Below, in pieces: positions 15,140-22,949 of a stretch of 31,783 bases of DNA. Origin of the DNA: Bacteroidota bacterium (GTDB lineage Bacteria; Bacteroidota; Bacteroidia; Flavobacteriales; Weeksellaceae); contig JAFAAJ010000130.1 of assembly GCA_023426625.1 (NCBI GenBank), forward strand, positions 1 to 31,783, in the 5' to 3' direction. The notes beneath the pieces were generated by a model. It was not told the DNA's origin, did no database searches, and saw nothing but the letters and a program-made list of their open reading frames with translations. Both the position numbers and the translations under genes were made by a program. Numbering within the stretch: position 1 is the first letter of the stretch; every line of letters begins with the position of its first letter.

Positions 15140-15385
15140 GTGGAAGGAATAAACCCGGAAATATTAAAAGAAATATGTGTCGTTAAAATGCCTTTCGGGA
15201 AATATGAAGGAACAATTCTGGCGGATCTCCCAATAAGTTACCTTGAATGGTTTTACCGCAAAGGAATGCCAAAAGGCAAACTTGGAATGCAGCTTTCAAC
15301 GATTTATGAAATAAAGCTCAACGGTTTGATGGATCTCCTGATTCCGATTCGTGGAGCGGTAAGTTATGATAGAACTAAAGAATAA
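15140..15385 (+). CDS. DUF3820 family protein, GTG start
   Basis: 81 residues. The family signature covers nearly all of it: VVKMPFGKYEGTILADLPISYLEWF, then RKGMPKGKLGMQLSTIYEIKLNGL. DUF3820 proteins are small and cytosolic; the family shows similarity to exonuclease-associated domains but has no proven activity that I know of. GTG 15140 is preferred over the internal ATG of MPFGKY because family members begin with the same NPEILKEI lead. It is the last gene of the operon and is followed by a very strong terminator. Confidence 0.85.
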   Translation: MEGINPEILKEICVVKMPFGKYEGTILADLPISYLEWFYRKGMPKGKLGMQLSTIYEIKLNGLMDLLIPIRGAVSYDRTKE

Positions 15386-15400
15386 GACCTATAAATTTTA

Positions 15401-15442
15401 AAATATTCAGGCGGCATCAAAGATGCCGCCTGAATATTTTTT
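15401..15442. terminator. Strong bidirectional terminator between DUF3820 and uvrB
   Basis: An 18-bp perfect stem (15401-15418 with 15422-15439; core CAGGCGGCATC) has a 3-nt loop and a T-run to 15442 on the plus side. The minus side has a mixed T-rich flank. It serves the convergent DUF3820 and uvrB genes. Confidence 0.92.
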
Positions 15443-15460
15443 ATCAGCTATGAAAAATTA

Positions 15461-17452
15461 TTAACCTTTCAGGGCTGCGATTTCATCTCTTAATTTGGCA
15501 GCTTTAATAAAGTCAAGGTTTTTTGCAGCGGCTTCCATTTCTTTCTGCTTCTGTTCGATCATCTGTTCGATATCTTCAGTCGCATAGCTTGCTTTGGCTT
15601 CGGCAACCTTTTGAAGGATTTCTTTTTGAGTGTATTTTTCATCAGGGAAATCTTTACTTCTGCCAACTAGACTTTCGGAAATTTTCTTGTTTAAAGCTTG
15701 TGGAACCAACCCATTCTCTTCATTGTATTTCATCTGTTTGGCACGACGGTATTCCGTTTCATCGAGCGTTGCCTGCATCGATTTGGTGATCTTATCAGCA
15801 TACATAATAGCCTTTCCGTTGATATTTCTTGCGGCTCGTCCAACAGTCTGAATCATTGATCTTCTGCTTCTTAACATTCCCTCCTTATCTGCGTCCAAAA
15901 TGGCAACCAGTGAAACTTCAGGAAGGTCCAAACCTTCTCTCAACAGATTTACCCCGATTAATACATCAAAAAGGCCTAAACGAAGATCCTGCATGATCTG
16001 AATACGCTCCAAAGTTTCCACATCGGAATGGATATATCTTGTCCTGATCCCGAATTTTGTGAAATATTTAGTAAGCTCTTCCGCCATTTTTTTGGTTAAT
16101 GTTGTTACCAAAACCCTTTCATCGGCATCGGCTCTTTTCTGGATCTCTTCCATAAGATCATCGATCTGATTCAGTGTTGGTCTTACTTCAATGACAGGAT
16201 CCAAAAGTCCGGTCGGACGAATAATCTGTTCGATATAATTTCCACCTGTTTTTTCCATTTCATAATCTGCAGGTGTTGCAGAAACATAGATTACCTGATT
16301 TTGCATCGCTTCAAACTCTTCAAACTTCAGGGGTCTGTTGTCCATTGCGGCAGGAAGCCTGAAACCGTATTCCACAAGGGACTCTTTTCTGCTGCGGTCA
16401 CCTCCGTACATCGCGTGAACCTGCGGAATGGTAACGTGGCTTTCATCAATAACCATCAAAAAATCTCTAGGGAAATAATCGATCAGGCAGAAAGGTCTTG
16501 TTCCGGGTTCTCTTCCGTCCAGATATCTTGAATAGTTCTCAATTCCGGAGCAATATCCTAACTCTTTGATCATTTCAAGATCAAGTTCGGTTCTTTCCTG
16601 TAATCTTTTCGCTTCCAGAGGTTTTTCAATGGAATTGAAGAAATCCACTTGCTTTACGAGATCATCCTGAATGTTTCTGATGGCTCCGTTCAGTGTCTCT
16701 TTTGAAGTTACGAAGAGATTGGCAGGATAGATCTGAATCTGATCAAAATTGGAAGTCACATTTCCGGTTACCGGATCAAAACTTTGAATTTTCTCTATTT
16801 CATCACCAAAAAACTGAATTCTGATAGCATTATCTGCATAAGCGGGAAATACATCTATTACATCTCCTTTTACACGGAATGTTCCTCGCTGAAACTCGTT
16901 TAAGGTTCTGGAATATAGCGCATTAACTAAAGAATGAAGTAAAGCTGTTCTCGTAATTTTCTCACCTATAGCGATAGAAATCAACGATTTATGAAACTCT
17001 TTCGGGTTTCCGATACCGTAAATACATGAAACGGAAGCAACAATTAAAACGTCTCTTCTTCCGGAAAGCAAACTGGCTGTTGCTGAAAGACGAAGTTTTT
17101 CAACTTCTTCATTGATACTCAGGTCTTTTTCTATATAAGTTCCGGTGGTTGCAATATAAGCTTCAGGTTGGTAATAGTCATAATAACTTACAAAATACTC
17201 AACCGCATTTTCCGGGAAGAATTCTTTAAATTCCATGAAAAGCTGTGCCGCCAAAGTTTTATTGTGTGCTAACACCAAAGTAGGTCTCTGCACATTTTGT
17301 ACAACATTGGCAACCGTAAAAGTTTTTCCGGATCCTGTAACTCCTAATAAAGTCTGGTATTTCTCACCGATCTCAATACCTTCGGTAAGCTTTTCGATAG
17401 CTTGAGGCTGATCTCCGGTGGGTTTGTATTCTGATTGAAGCTTGAAATTCAT
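15461..17452 (-). CDS. uvrB: Excinuclease ABC subunit UvrB
   Basis: 663 residues, standard length. UvrB is the damage-verifying helicase-fold subunit of nucleotide excision repair; it takes DNA from UvrA and recruits UvrC. Motifs: SEYKPTGDQPQAI at the start, Walker A GVTGSGKTFT (37-46), the damage-probing beta-hairpin YYDYYQPEAYIATTGTYIEK, Walker B with DESHVTIPQVHAMYGGDRSRKE, helicase motifs VSATPADYE, GVNLLREGLDLPEVSLVAILDADKEG and QTVGRAARN, and the C-terminal UVR coiled coil (EQKQKEMEAAAKNLDFIKAAKLRDEIAAL). ATG 17452 gives the canonical N-terminus and sits 4 nt after its -7 box, so the mRNA is predicted to be leaderless. Confidence 0.98.
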   Translation of the reverse strand: MNFKLQSEYKPTGDQPQAIEKLTEGIEIGEKYQTLLGVTGSGKTFTVANVVQNVQRPTLVLAHNKTLAAQLFMEFKEFFPENAVEYFVSYYDYYQPEAYIATTGTYIEKDLSINEEVEKLRLSATASLLSGRRDVLIVASVSCIYGIGNPKEFHKSLISIAIGEKITRTALLHSLVNALYSRTLNEFQRGTFRVKGDVIDVFPAYADNAIRIQFFGDEIEKIQSFDPVTGNVTSNFDQIQIYPANLFVTSKETLNGAIRNIQDDLVKQVDFFNSIEKPLEAKRLQERTELDLEMIKELGYCSGIENYSRYLDGREPGTRPFCLIDYFPRDFLMVIDESHVTIPQVHAMYGGDRSRKESLVEYGFRLPAAMDNRPLKFEEFEAMQNQVIYVSATPADYEMEKTGGNYIEQIIRPTGLLDPVIEVRPTLNQIDDLMEEIQKRADADERVLVTTLTKKMAEELTKYFTKFGIRTRYIHSDVETLERIQIMQDLRLGLFDVLIGVNLLREGLDLPEVSLVAILDADKEGMLRSRRSMIQTVGRAARNINGKAIMYADKITKSMQATLDETEYRRAKQMKYNEENGLVPQALNKKISESLVGRSKDFPDEKYTQKEILQKVAEAKASYATEDIEQMIEQKQKEMEAAAKNLDFIKAAKLRDEIAALKG

Positions 17453-17456
17453 ATAT

Positions 17457-17486
17457 CAAATTTACAAAATAAAAAAGAGTCCTCAA
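17457..17486 (-). promoter_or_regulatory. uvrB promoter, TTG-N19-TAAATTTG
   Basis: Minus strand: TTG 17486-17484, 19-nt spacer, TAAATTTG 17464-17457, then 4 nt to ATG 17452. The -33 element lies inside the terminator hairpin of the upstream protease gene. Confidence 0.7.
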
Positions 17487-17496
17487 GAGAACTCTT
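17466..17496 (-). terminator. Terminator of the S41 protease gene
   Basis: Minus strand: AAGAGTTCTC pairs with GAGGACTCTT (one G-U) across 17496-17475, followed by a T-rich run to 17466. It lies about 80 bases after the protease stop. Confidence 0.7.
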
Positions 17497-17578
17497 AGTA
17501 TAAAATATTCTTAAAATTTTATTGAAAAGTTTTAATTTTCAACAGTATAATTCAGGTAGGTTTAAATCTGTAATCAGA

Positions 17579-19060
17579 TTATTTATTTTTGAATCGGTCA
17601 AAATCCTGGATATAAAGTTCGGTCCCGAATCTCTCCAATGTTTTGTTATTGGCAACAAAGCTCTGACTACGGTTAAATTTTGCCTGTGGAGCTGCGGTTT
17701 TGAAGATATGTCCGGTGATCAGGAAAAGTGCTTTGGATAGTGCAGGATCAGAAGGATTTCCAAATTCTTTAATATTCCCGAAATTATCATAATTATTGAT
17801 CGGGTGATCCGGAATAAATCCTTTTACCGGATGAGGATCATTATTTGAATTGTAATAAGCGAATGTTATAGGCTGCATTGCCCAATTATGTCCCTTATTT
17901 CTTGCGCTGTATGAGGTGTAATCATGATAAGGAGAATCAAATAAAGTTATGGAACCGACAAATTTACCGTATGTTTCCGAACCTATCGTAACCACATTGA
18001 TATACGGAGATAGCGAATCAATCGTTAATTCACTGGCGGAAGCTGTTCCCCCCGAAGTAAGGATGTACACATTCGTTAAATTAAGGCTGTTGATATTTTG
18101 TTCTCCTGTCTGTTGAGAATTTCCATTCACCATGGAATATAATTTAACCTTATTGGAAAAATTTTCTGTGGTGTCATACTGATTATGTTTATCATTAAAA
18201 TCTGTTCTTACATAGGGATTTCCGGTAAACTGTCCTGTGATCATCTGTCCTAAAGCAACAGCGGTTTCAACAGATCCTCCTCCGTTATATCTTAAATCCA
18301 ATACAAGGTCTGTAATATTGTCCTGCTTCATCTGGGCGAAAGCAGCATTCAGTTCATCGTTATAATTGGATTTAAAGCCATTATATACCAGATAACCAAC
18401 CTTTTTGCTGTTGTGAGAGAATGTGGTATAGTAAGCGATCGGATTTTCTTCAATCACTGTTGTTGTAATGGAAACTGTTTTGGAAATTCCCGAAGTGGTA
18501 ACCCCGCTTCCGGATACGGTAACATTCTGCGCAATGGAAAGCGAAAACTGGTCATTAAGCAGTTGACGGTAATTGTTAACATTAAGATCACTTCCATTCA
18601 CGGCTACAATAACTTCTCCCCTCAACAATCCTGCCTGTGCAGCCGGCGAATTGGGAACAACATAATTGATGATCCCTGCCACGTTGTAATTTCCGCTGTC
18701 TTTGTAATATAATGTAAAATCTAATCCGGAACTTTTTGTAACCCCGCTAAAGCTCTGTAAAAGAGCGTCTACATCGTCCACGATCCAGGAATAACGGTCT
18801 TTATTAGGATAATCATACAATAAGCTGTAAAAAAGATTGTCTGGAGACTTGCTGTTCAGAAAATCCTTATAGTCGGAAGAGCCGGAAAATGCATTGTCTG
18901 CTAATAACGGGACATTAGGTTTCCAGTAATACCAGGAATTGAGTCCTTTCCAGACAAAATCATTAATATCTGTAGTGGTGACCTCATGATCATCCCTATT
19001 GCATGAAAGCATCAAAAAAGAACCCAAAACCAGGAGTGATATTTTGCGTAAGAATTTCAT
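17579..19060 (-). CDS. S41 family C-terminal-processing-like peptidase, lipoprotein
   Basis: 493 residues. The N-terminus MKFLRKISLLVLGSFLMLSC is a lipoprotein signal with the acylated cysteine at C20. Next comes the N-terminal tricorn-type helical domain (about 30-105), a PDZ domain (GIINYVVPNSPAAQAGLLRGEVIVAVNG, 129-156), and the S41 core: DLVLDLRYNGGGSVETA (251-267), nucleophile S341 in TSGGTASASEL, and general base K366 in SETYGKFVG. The Ser-Lys distance of 25 residues is that of the Tsp/CtpA dyad. It is probably a surface or periplasmic protease; the substrate is unknown. It has its own promoter, divergent from the small lipoprotein gene, and its own terminator. Confidence 0.92.
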   Translation of the reverse strand: MKFLRKISLLVLGSFLMLSCNRDDHEVTTTDINDFVWKGLNSWYYWKPNVPLLADNAFSGSSDYKDFLNSKSPDNLFYSLLYDYPNKDRYSWIVDDVDALLQSFSGVTKSSGLDFTLYYKDSGNYNVAGIINYVVPNSPAAQAGLLRGEVIVAVNGSDLNVNNYRQLLNDQFSLSIAQNVTVSGSGVTTSGISKTVSITTTVIEENPIAYYTTFSHNSKKVGYLVYNGFKSNYNDELNAAFAQMKQDNITDLVLDLRYNGGGSVETAVALGQMITGQFTGNPYVRTDFNDKHNQYDTTENFSNKVKLYSMVNGNSQQTGEQNINSLNLTNVYILTSGGTASASELTIDSLSPYINVVTIGSETYGKFVGSITLFDSPYHDYTSYSARNKGHNWAMQPITFAYYNSNNDPHPVKGFIPDHPINNYDNFGNIKEFGNPSDPALSKALFLITGHIFKTAAPQAKFNRSQSFVANNKTLERFGTELYIQDFDRFKNK

Positions 19061-19075
19061 AGTTTCATATATTTG
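19044..19075 (+). promoter_or_regulatory. Promoter of the 19094 gene, TTG-N21-TATATTTG
   Basis: TTG 19044-19046 (inside the 5' end of the S41 gene), 21-nt spacer, TATATTTG 19068-19075, then 18 nt to ATG 19094. It interlocks with the S41 promoter. Confidence 0.65.
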
Positions 19076-19086
19076 TTTTGATAATT

Positions 19087-19116
19087 CAAAAATATGAAAG
19101 TCAGGAACATATACAA
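19087..19116 (-). promoter_or_regulatory. Promoter of the S41 peptidase gene, TTG-N19-TATTTTTG
   Basis: Minus strand: TTG 19116-19114 (inside the 5' end of the divergent gene), 19-nt spacer, TATTTTTG 19094-19087, then 26 nt to the ATG at 19060. Confidence 0.65.
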
Positions 19117-19483
19117 TACTATTTTGTTGTCTTTTTTAGGAAGTGTGATGGCAGTTTCTTGTAGATATAAGGAAAAACCGAAGGATTTCCCTGAGGTTTA
19201 TAATCCGGAATATTCAATATATCAGAATAAAGAAGAAAAAGGATATGATGTTTCTTTTGTTTTATCGAACGGAAAATATCAGCCTAAAGCTGTTGTGATC
19301 AATAAAATAGAACAGGAGATTTTTCCTGAACAAAATAAACACCTGCATTATCAAATCGATGTCAAAGCAGAATCCCGACTGTTAAACAATTTTACACCTA
19401 AAGCTTCCGAGAAACCTAACGGGATCATATTTAAAACCAATTCGGGAGAGTATTTTCAGAGAGTAAGTTTTAAACTGAAATAA
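19094..19483 (+). CDS. Hypothetical small lipoprotein, 129 aa
   Basis: The N-terminus MKVRNIYNTILLSFLGSVMAVSC looks like a signal peptide with a lipobox-like AVSC (C23), so probably a lipid-anchored periplasmic or outer-membrane protein. The mature part is short and polar with alternating strands (YDVSFVLSNGKYQPKAVVINKIEQEIF; GIIFKTNSGEYFQRVSFKLK), suggesting one small beta domain. I do not recognise the family. It is divergent from the S41 peptidase with only 33 bases between the start codons, and the two share an overlapping promoter region, which suggests linked regulation. Confidence 0.7.
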   Translation: MKVRNIYNTILLSFLGSVMAVSCRYKEKPKDFPEVYNPEYSIYQNKEEKGYDVSFVLSNGKYQPKAVVINKIEQEIFPEQNKHLHYQIDVKAESRLLNNFTPKASEKPNGIIFKTNSGEYFQRVSFKLK

Positions 19484-19590
19484 AATCCCGGAAATTGTTG
19501 TGATTCTTTTTAATTTAAGCTTGAAAGAGGTTTAGCCGGAAAACCAAAGTTTTAGTATAATTTTTGATAGAGTTGTTTAAAATAATTAAT

Positions 19591-20802
19591 ATGAAAATCA
19601 ACACCAGAATTATTCTTGCCACTTCTGTTGTATTCCTTTTTTCATGCACCGGAAAATCGCAACAGAATGAAAAACAAAGCGGAAGTGTAGAAACAGAAAA
19701 GCCCAATTCAAATTATAAACCGGCATTTCAGGGACAGACCAGAATTAAAAGCGTAAAAACATCAACTCCTTATAAAGTGGAAATCCTGAATACAAATTTA
19801 GGAAGAGCTTGGGGAATCATTAATTTACCGGACGGAAGATTTTTGATCACCGAAAAAAGCGGTTCTATGAACGTGGTCTCTGCAGACGGTAAACAGGTTT
19901 CTAAAATTTCAGGTTTCCCAAAAGTAGATTCTAAAGGGCAGGGTGGAATGTTGGATGTTGCCCTAGATCCTGATTTTAAAGAAAATAATATCATTTATTT
20001 TAGCTTTTCGGAACCTTTTGGTAAGGGAAATTTAACATCAGTAGCAAAAGGCAAACTTTCCGCAGATCTGAAAAGTATCAACGATGTTAAAGTAATCTTC
20101 CGGGCGGAACCTTCTTATGACGGAGACAAACATTACGGAAGCAGATTGGCGTTTGATAAAGACGGACATCTTTTTGTAAGCACAGGTGAAAGGTCGGATA
20201 AGCAAACTCGGGTTTACGCTCAAAAGACAGATAATTACCTGGGAAAAATTCTTAAAATAACTAAAGAAGGTAAACCGGCTCCGGGAAACCCTTTCATTGG
20301 AAAATCCGGATATAAGCCTGAAATCTATGCTTATGGTTTGAGAAATCCACAGGGAATGGCAATTGATCCTAATGGAAATCTGTGGGATGTGGAAATGGGA
20401 CCAAGAGGAGGAGATGAGATTAATCTTATTCAGCCGGGTAAAAATTATGGTTGGGGCGATGTTACCTACGGAATCGAATATTCAGGAGCAAAAGTGGGAC
20501 AGGGAATTACCCAAAAGCCAGGAACGGAACAGCCTGTTTATTATTGGGATCCTGTGATCTCACCAAGCGGAATTACTTTTTATACCGGAAATATTGATGA
20601 ATGGAAGGGAAATCTGTTCATTGGTTGCCTTAGTGGAGAACATATTGCAAGGATCATGATGAAAGATAATAAAGTGGTAGGCGAAGAAAGGCTTCTGGAA
20701 GATCAGAATGAAAGATTCAGGGATGTGTTGGATGGAACGGATGGTAACCTGTATGCTGTAACAGACAGCGGAAAATTATATAAAATTTCTAAAAAAAGGT
20801 AG
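19591..20802 (+). CDS. PQQ-dependent sugar dehydrogenase-like lipoprotein
   Basis: 403 residues from ATG 19591; a TTG at 19564 would add nine residues before an otherwise perfect lipoprotein signal (MKINTRIILATSVVFLFSC, C19) and is rejected. The rest is a six-bladed beta-propeller of the GSDH family (soluble glucose dehydrogenase type): WGIINLPDGRFLITEKSGSM, GQGGMLDVALDPDFKENNIIYFSFSEP, HYGSRLAFDKDGHLFVSTGER, YGLRNPQGMAIDPNGNLWDVEMGPRGGDEIN and NYGWGDVTYGIEYSG. Enzymes of this group oxidise aldose sugars with PQQ and calcium. Flavobacteria often lack PQQ biosynthesis, so the cofactor may be taken up, or the function may have drifted. The gene is 107 bases downstream of the small lipoprotein on the same strand. 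Confidence 0.9.
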   Translation: MKINTRIILATSVVFLFSCTGKSQQNEKQSGSVETEKPNSNYKPAFQGQTRIKSVKTSTPYKVEILNTNLGRAWGIINLPDGRFLITEKSGSMNVVSADGKQVSKISGFPKVDSKGQGGMLDVALDPDFKENNIIYFSFSEPFGKGNLTSVAKGKLSADLKSINDVKVIFRAEPSYDGDKHYGSRLAFDKDGHLFVSTGERSDKQTRVYAQKTDNYLGKILKITKEGKPAPGNPFIGKSGYKPEIYAYGLRNPQGMAIDPNGNLWDVEMGPRGGDEINLIQPGKNYGWGDVTYGIEYSGAKVGQGITQKPGTEQPVYYWDPVISPSGITFYTGNIDEWKGNLFIGCLSGEHIARIMMKDNKVVGEERLLEDQNERFRDVLDGTDGNLYAVTDSGKLYKISKKR

Positions 20803-20896
20803 GTATTATTTTCGTACACTATCCTTATGCCTGTATAGCTTAAAGTTTGAATTTCACAATCTGAGCCTTTTTTCAAAAATATATTCTTAACGAAGC

Positions 20897-21475
20897 CTAT
20901 TTTTTAAAGTCATGAACTCTATCAAGGGAAATAATATATAAGTCATATTCATTTTTAAATAATAGTTTTTCTATTTCTTTAAAATCATTTTCTTTTAGTG
21001 TTCCTAGTTTATATGAAAATACTAATACCACTTTTTTTCTGTTATTTGCACTTAGATTAATAGGTTTATCAGTTACAATATTTTTAAATGAATTCTTTTT
21101 AAAAAGGGTATTATTCTGTGTATTAAGTGGGGTGTTGTTTTTATGCATAGAATTTATTTCTTTTAATATTCTACTTCTACAGCTTTCATTTTCTATTAAA
21201 AAATCAGATTTTTTAATTTGTGTAGTATCATTTAGGAAAATTCCATAGAAAAAATCAGTATGTTTGTTTATTATATCAGTTGCTAATTCTTTGTAGCTTG
21301 TCTCGTTTTGCGCGTAATACAGATTTTCTATGTTGAAATGATAGTTTTTACTTAGGTAATATGTATAATCATTAGCATTTTTAAATTTGATATTTTTGTT
21401 AACACCATACATTGTTTTTATTATAGGAGAGCAGGAAAGACAAAAGAGACATACAATTACAATAAAATATTTCAT
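20897..21475 (-). CDS. Orphan lipoprotein, AT-rich
   Basis: 192 residues. MKYFIVIVCLFCLSC is a short, clear lipoprotein signal (C15). The mature protein is rich in Asn, Lys, Tyr and Ile, with only a few longer conserved-looking stretches (RKKVVLVFSYKLGTLKENDF and EYDLYIISLDRVHD near the end). The codons are visibly more AT-rich than those of its neighbours, as often seen in recently acquired or fast-evolving genes. No family is recognised. It is a single-gene unit, convergent with the sugar dehydrogenase. Confidence 0.65.
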   Translation of the reverse strand: MKYFIVIVCLFCLSCSPIIKTMYGVNKNIKFKNANDYTYYLSKNYHFNIENLYYAQNETSYKELATDIINKHTDFFYGIFLNDTTQIKKSDFLIENESCRSRILKEINSMHKNNTPLNTQNNTLFKKNSFKNIVTDKPINLSANNRKKVVLVFSYKLGTLKENDFKEIEKLLFKNEYDLYIISLDRVHDFKK

Positions 21476-21790
21476 AAAATCCCAGTTTATATTGTTATTA
21501 CAACAGGATATTTACCGTTCTTAATTCATCAGCTAATCTATAAAAGCTCCTGAATTTCAGGAGCTTTTTAAATAATATTAAAATTTGAAATTTGAGCCTT
21601 GAGTGACAATCACAGTTCTTTTTTATTTCAGTGAATTATTAATTATATCAAATATATTAAAATTTGATTTCAAATCAACAAAAAAATCACTATTCTTTGA
21701 TAATTTCAATGAAATTAAATACTTAGTATTATATGTGGTAAAATTTAAATATTAATCCGGATATTGGTAAAATATTTTTAACGAATACGT
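21476..21790. other. AT-rich intergenic region, 315 bases
   Basis: Contains the terminator at 21542-21569 and otherwise low-complexity AT-rich DNA with short stop-filled frames. A weak AT-rich inverted repeat around 21775-21797 (TTTTTAACG facing CGTTTAAAAA) overlaps the aminotransferase stop codon. I see no convincing small gene or RNA. Confidence 0.5.
21542..21569. terminator. Hairpin terminator in the 21.5 kb gap
   Basis: AAAAGCTCCTG (21542-21552) pairs with CAGGAGCTTTT (21558-21568), loop AATTT, with T-runs in both directions. It probably ends the leftward aminotransferase operon before the lipoprotein gene, although it lies over 200 bases from the operon's last stop. Confidence 0.75.
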
Positions 21791-22948
21791 TTAAAAACTG
21801 TTAATAATTCTGTTTAATCCTTCTGTTAGAATCTCTTGGGAAGTCGAGAAACAAATTCTTACATGACCTTCTGCTCCCTTTCCGAACCATCTTTCAGACC
21901 CTGGAACGATGGCAACTCTTCCGTATTGAAGAACGTGCTGTGCAAAAGCATCGCTGGATAATCCATTTAATATCTTAGGGAATATTACAAATGTTGCTTC
22001 AGGTGAGTTTGGGGCTAAAATTCCGGAATTGCTCAGCATTCTGAAAGCCAAATCCCTATTGTGCTGCAGGTGAGTAAGGAAATCTTTGAACCACGGTTTC
22101 GCTTTGTCAATAGCTACACTTGCAGCGATCTGTGATAAAGTAGAAACTCCTTCTATGGTTGAATTGAAATTGGACTTTTCTGTAAAATCATCCAAAAGTT
22201 CCTGGTCATTACACAAGACGGCTCCGATTCTTAAACCTGCTATTCCAAAAGATTTGGAAAAACCGAATACAGTGAAGCTTTTTCTTTTGGCTTCTTCGGA
22301 TACAGAAGAATAGGTATTAAATTCGATTCCGTCATATACAATATCACTCCAGATCTCATCACTCATTACCCATAGATCATGGGCGGCAGCGATCTCAGAA
22401 ATTTTCTTCAGAACTTCCTTGGAATAAACTCTCCCAACGGGATTATGCGGATTACAGATGCTTATCAGTTTGGTTTTCGGTGTGATCAGGGAAACCAGCA
22501 TTTCAAAATCAATGTCTCCGGTTTTGGAATCCACCGGACAAAGTCTGATGGTACCACCTACTGCATCTACCGTTTTTTTGAAAAGGAAATCCACGGGATC
22601 GAAAATAATAGCTTCGTCACCAGGACCTAGAACATATTTTGCGATCAGGAACATTCCCTGTGCAGCACTGTTTACGGCAAGTACATTATCTGGTGTGAAA
22701 GATCCTTTTTTCTCTGTATTAAAATGCTCCGCAACACTTTTCTTAAATTCCGGAATACCTGAAAAAGGACCATAACTTAAATACCCGTCTTTAATGTATT
22801 CTATGATTCCGTTCTCTATTTCCTTAGACATTCTGAAATCCGGATCTGCAGCTGTAAGAGGGATAATGCCGTCTTCCAGGGATGCCCATCTTCCGATATA
22901 AGCTTTTCTTTTAAGGGCTTCGAAATTGATATCTGTATTTGTAAACAT
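21791..22948 (-). CDS. PLP-dependent class I/II aminotransferase
   Basis: 385 residues, fold-type I. LTAADPDFRM (31-40) and YLSYGPFSGIPEFKKSVAEHF are the usual N-terminal substrate region; NPHNPVGRVYS (167-176) and SDEIWSDIVYDG (196-207) hold the PLP-ring contacts. K232 in FGFSKSFGIAGLRIG is the Schiff-base lysine, and the arginine in HVRICFST near residue 364 binds the substrate carboxylate. It belongs to the aspartate-aminotransferase superfamily. A MalY/PatB-type C-S lyase is an alternative that this text alone does not exclude. Last gene of a three-gene operon, starting 1 base after the monooxygenase stop, so translationally coupled to it. Confidence 0.9.
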   Translation of the reverse strand: MFTNTDINFEALKRKAYIGRWASLEDGIIPLTAADPDFRMSKEIENGIIEYIKDGYLSYGPFSGIPEFKKSVAEHFNTEKKGSFTPDNVLAVNSAAQGMFLIAKYVLGPGDEAIIFDPVDFLFKKTVDAVGGTIRLCPVDSKTGDIDFEMLVSLITPKTKLISICNPHNPVGRVYSKEVLKKISEIAAAHDLWVMSDEIWSDIVYDGIEFNTYSSVSEEAKRKSFTVFGFSKSFGIAGLRIGAVLCNDQELLDDFTEKSNFNSTIEGVSTLSQIAASVAIDKAKPWFKDFLTHLQHNRDLAFRMLSNSGILAPNSPEATFVIFPKILNGLSSDAFAQHVLQYGRVAIVPGSERWFGKGAEGHVRICFSTSQEILTEGLNRIINSF

Positions 22949-22949
22949 T

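Noticed and set aside
19564..19590. Upstream TTG start for the sugar dehydrogenase
   Set aside because: It would place nine residues before a perfect lipoprotein signal peptide; ATG 19591 fits.
20845..21600. Possible direct repeat flanking the orphan lipoprotein (GAATTTCA...GAGCC and GAAATTTGAGCC)
   Set aside because: The match is short and interrupted; not convincing as an attachment site or target-site duplication.
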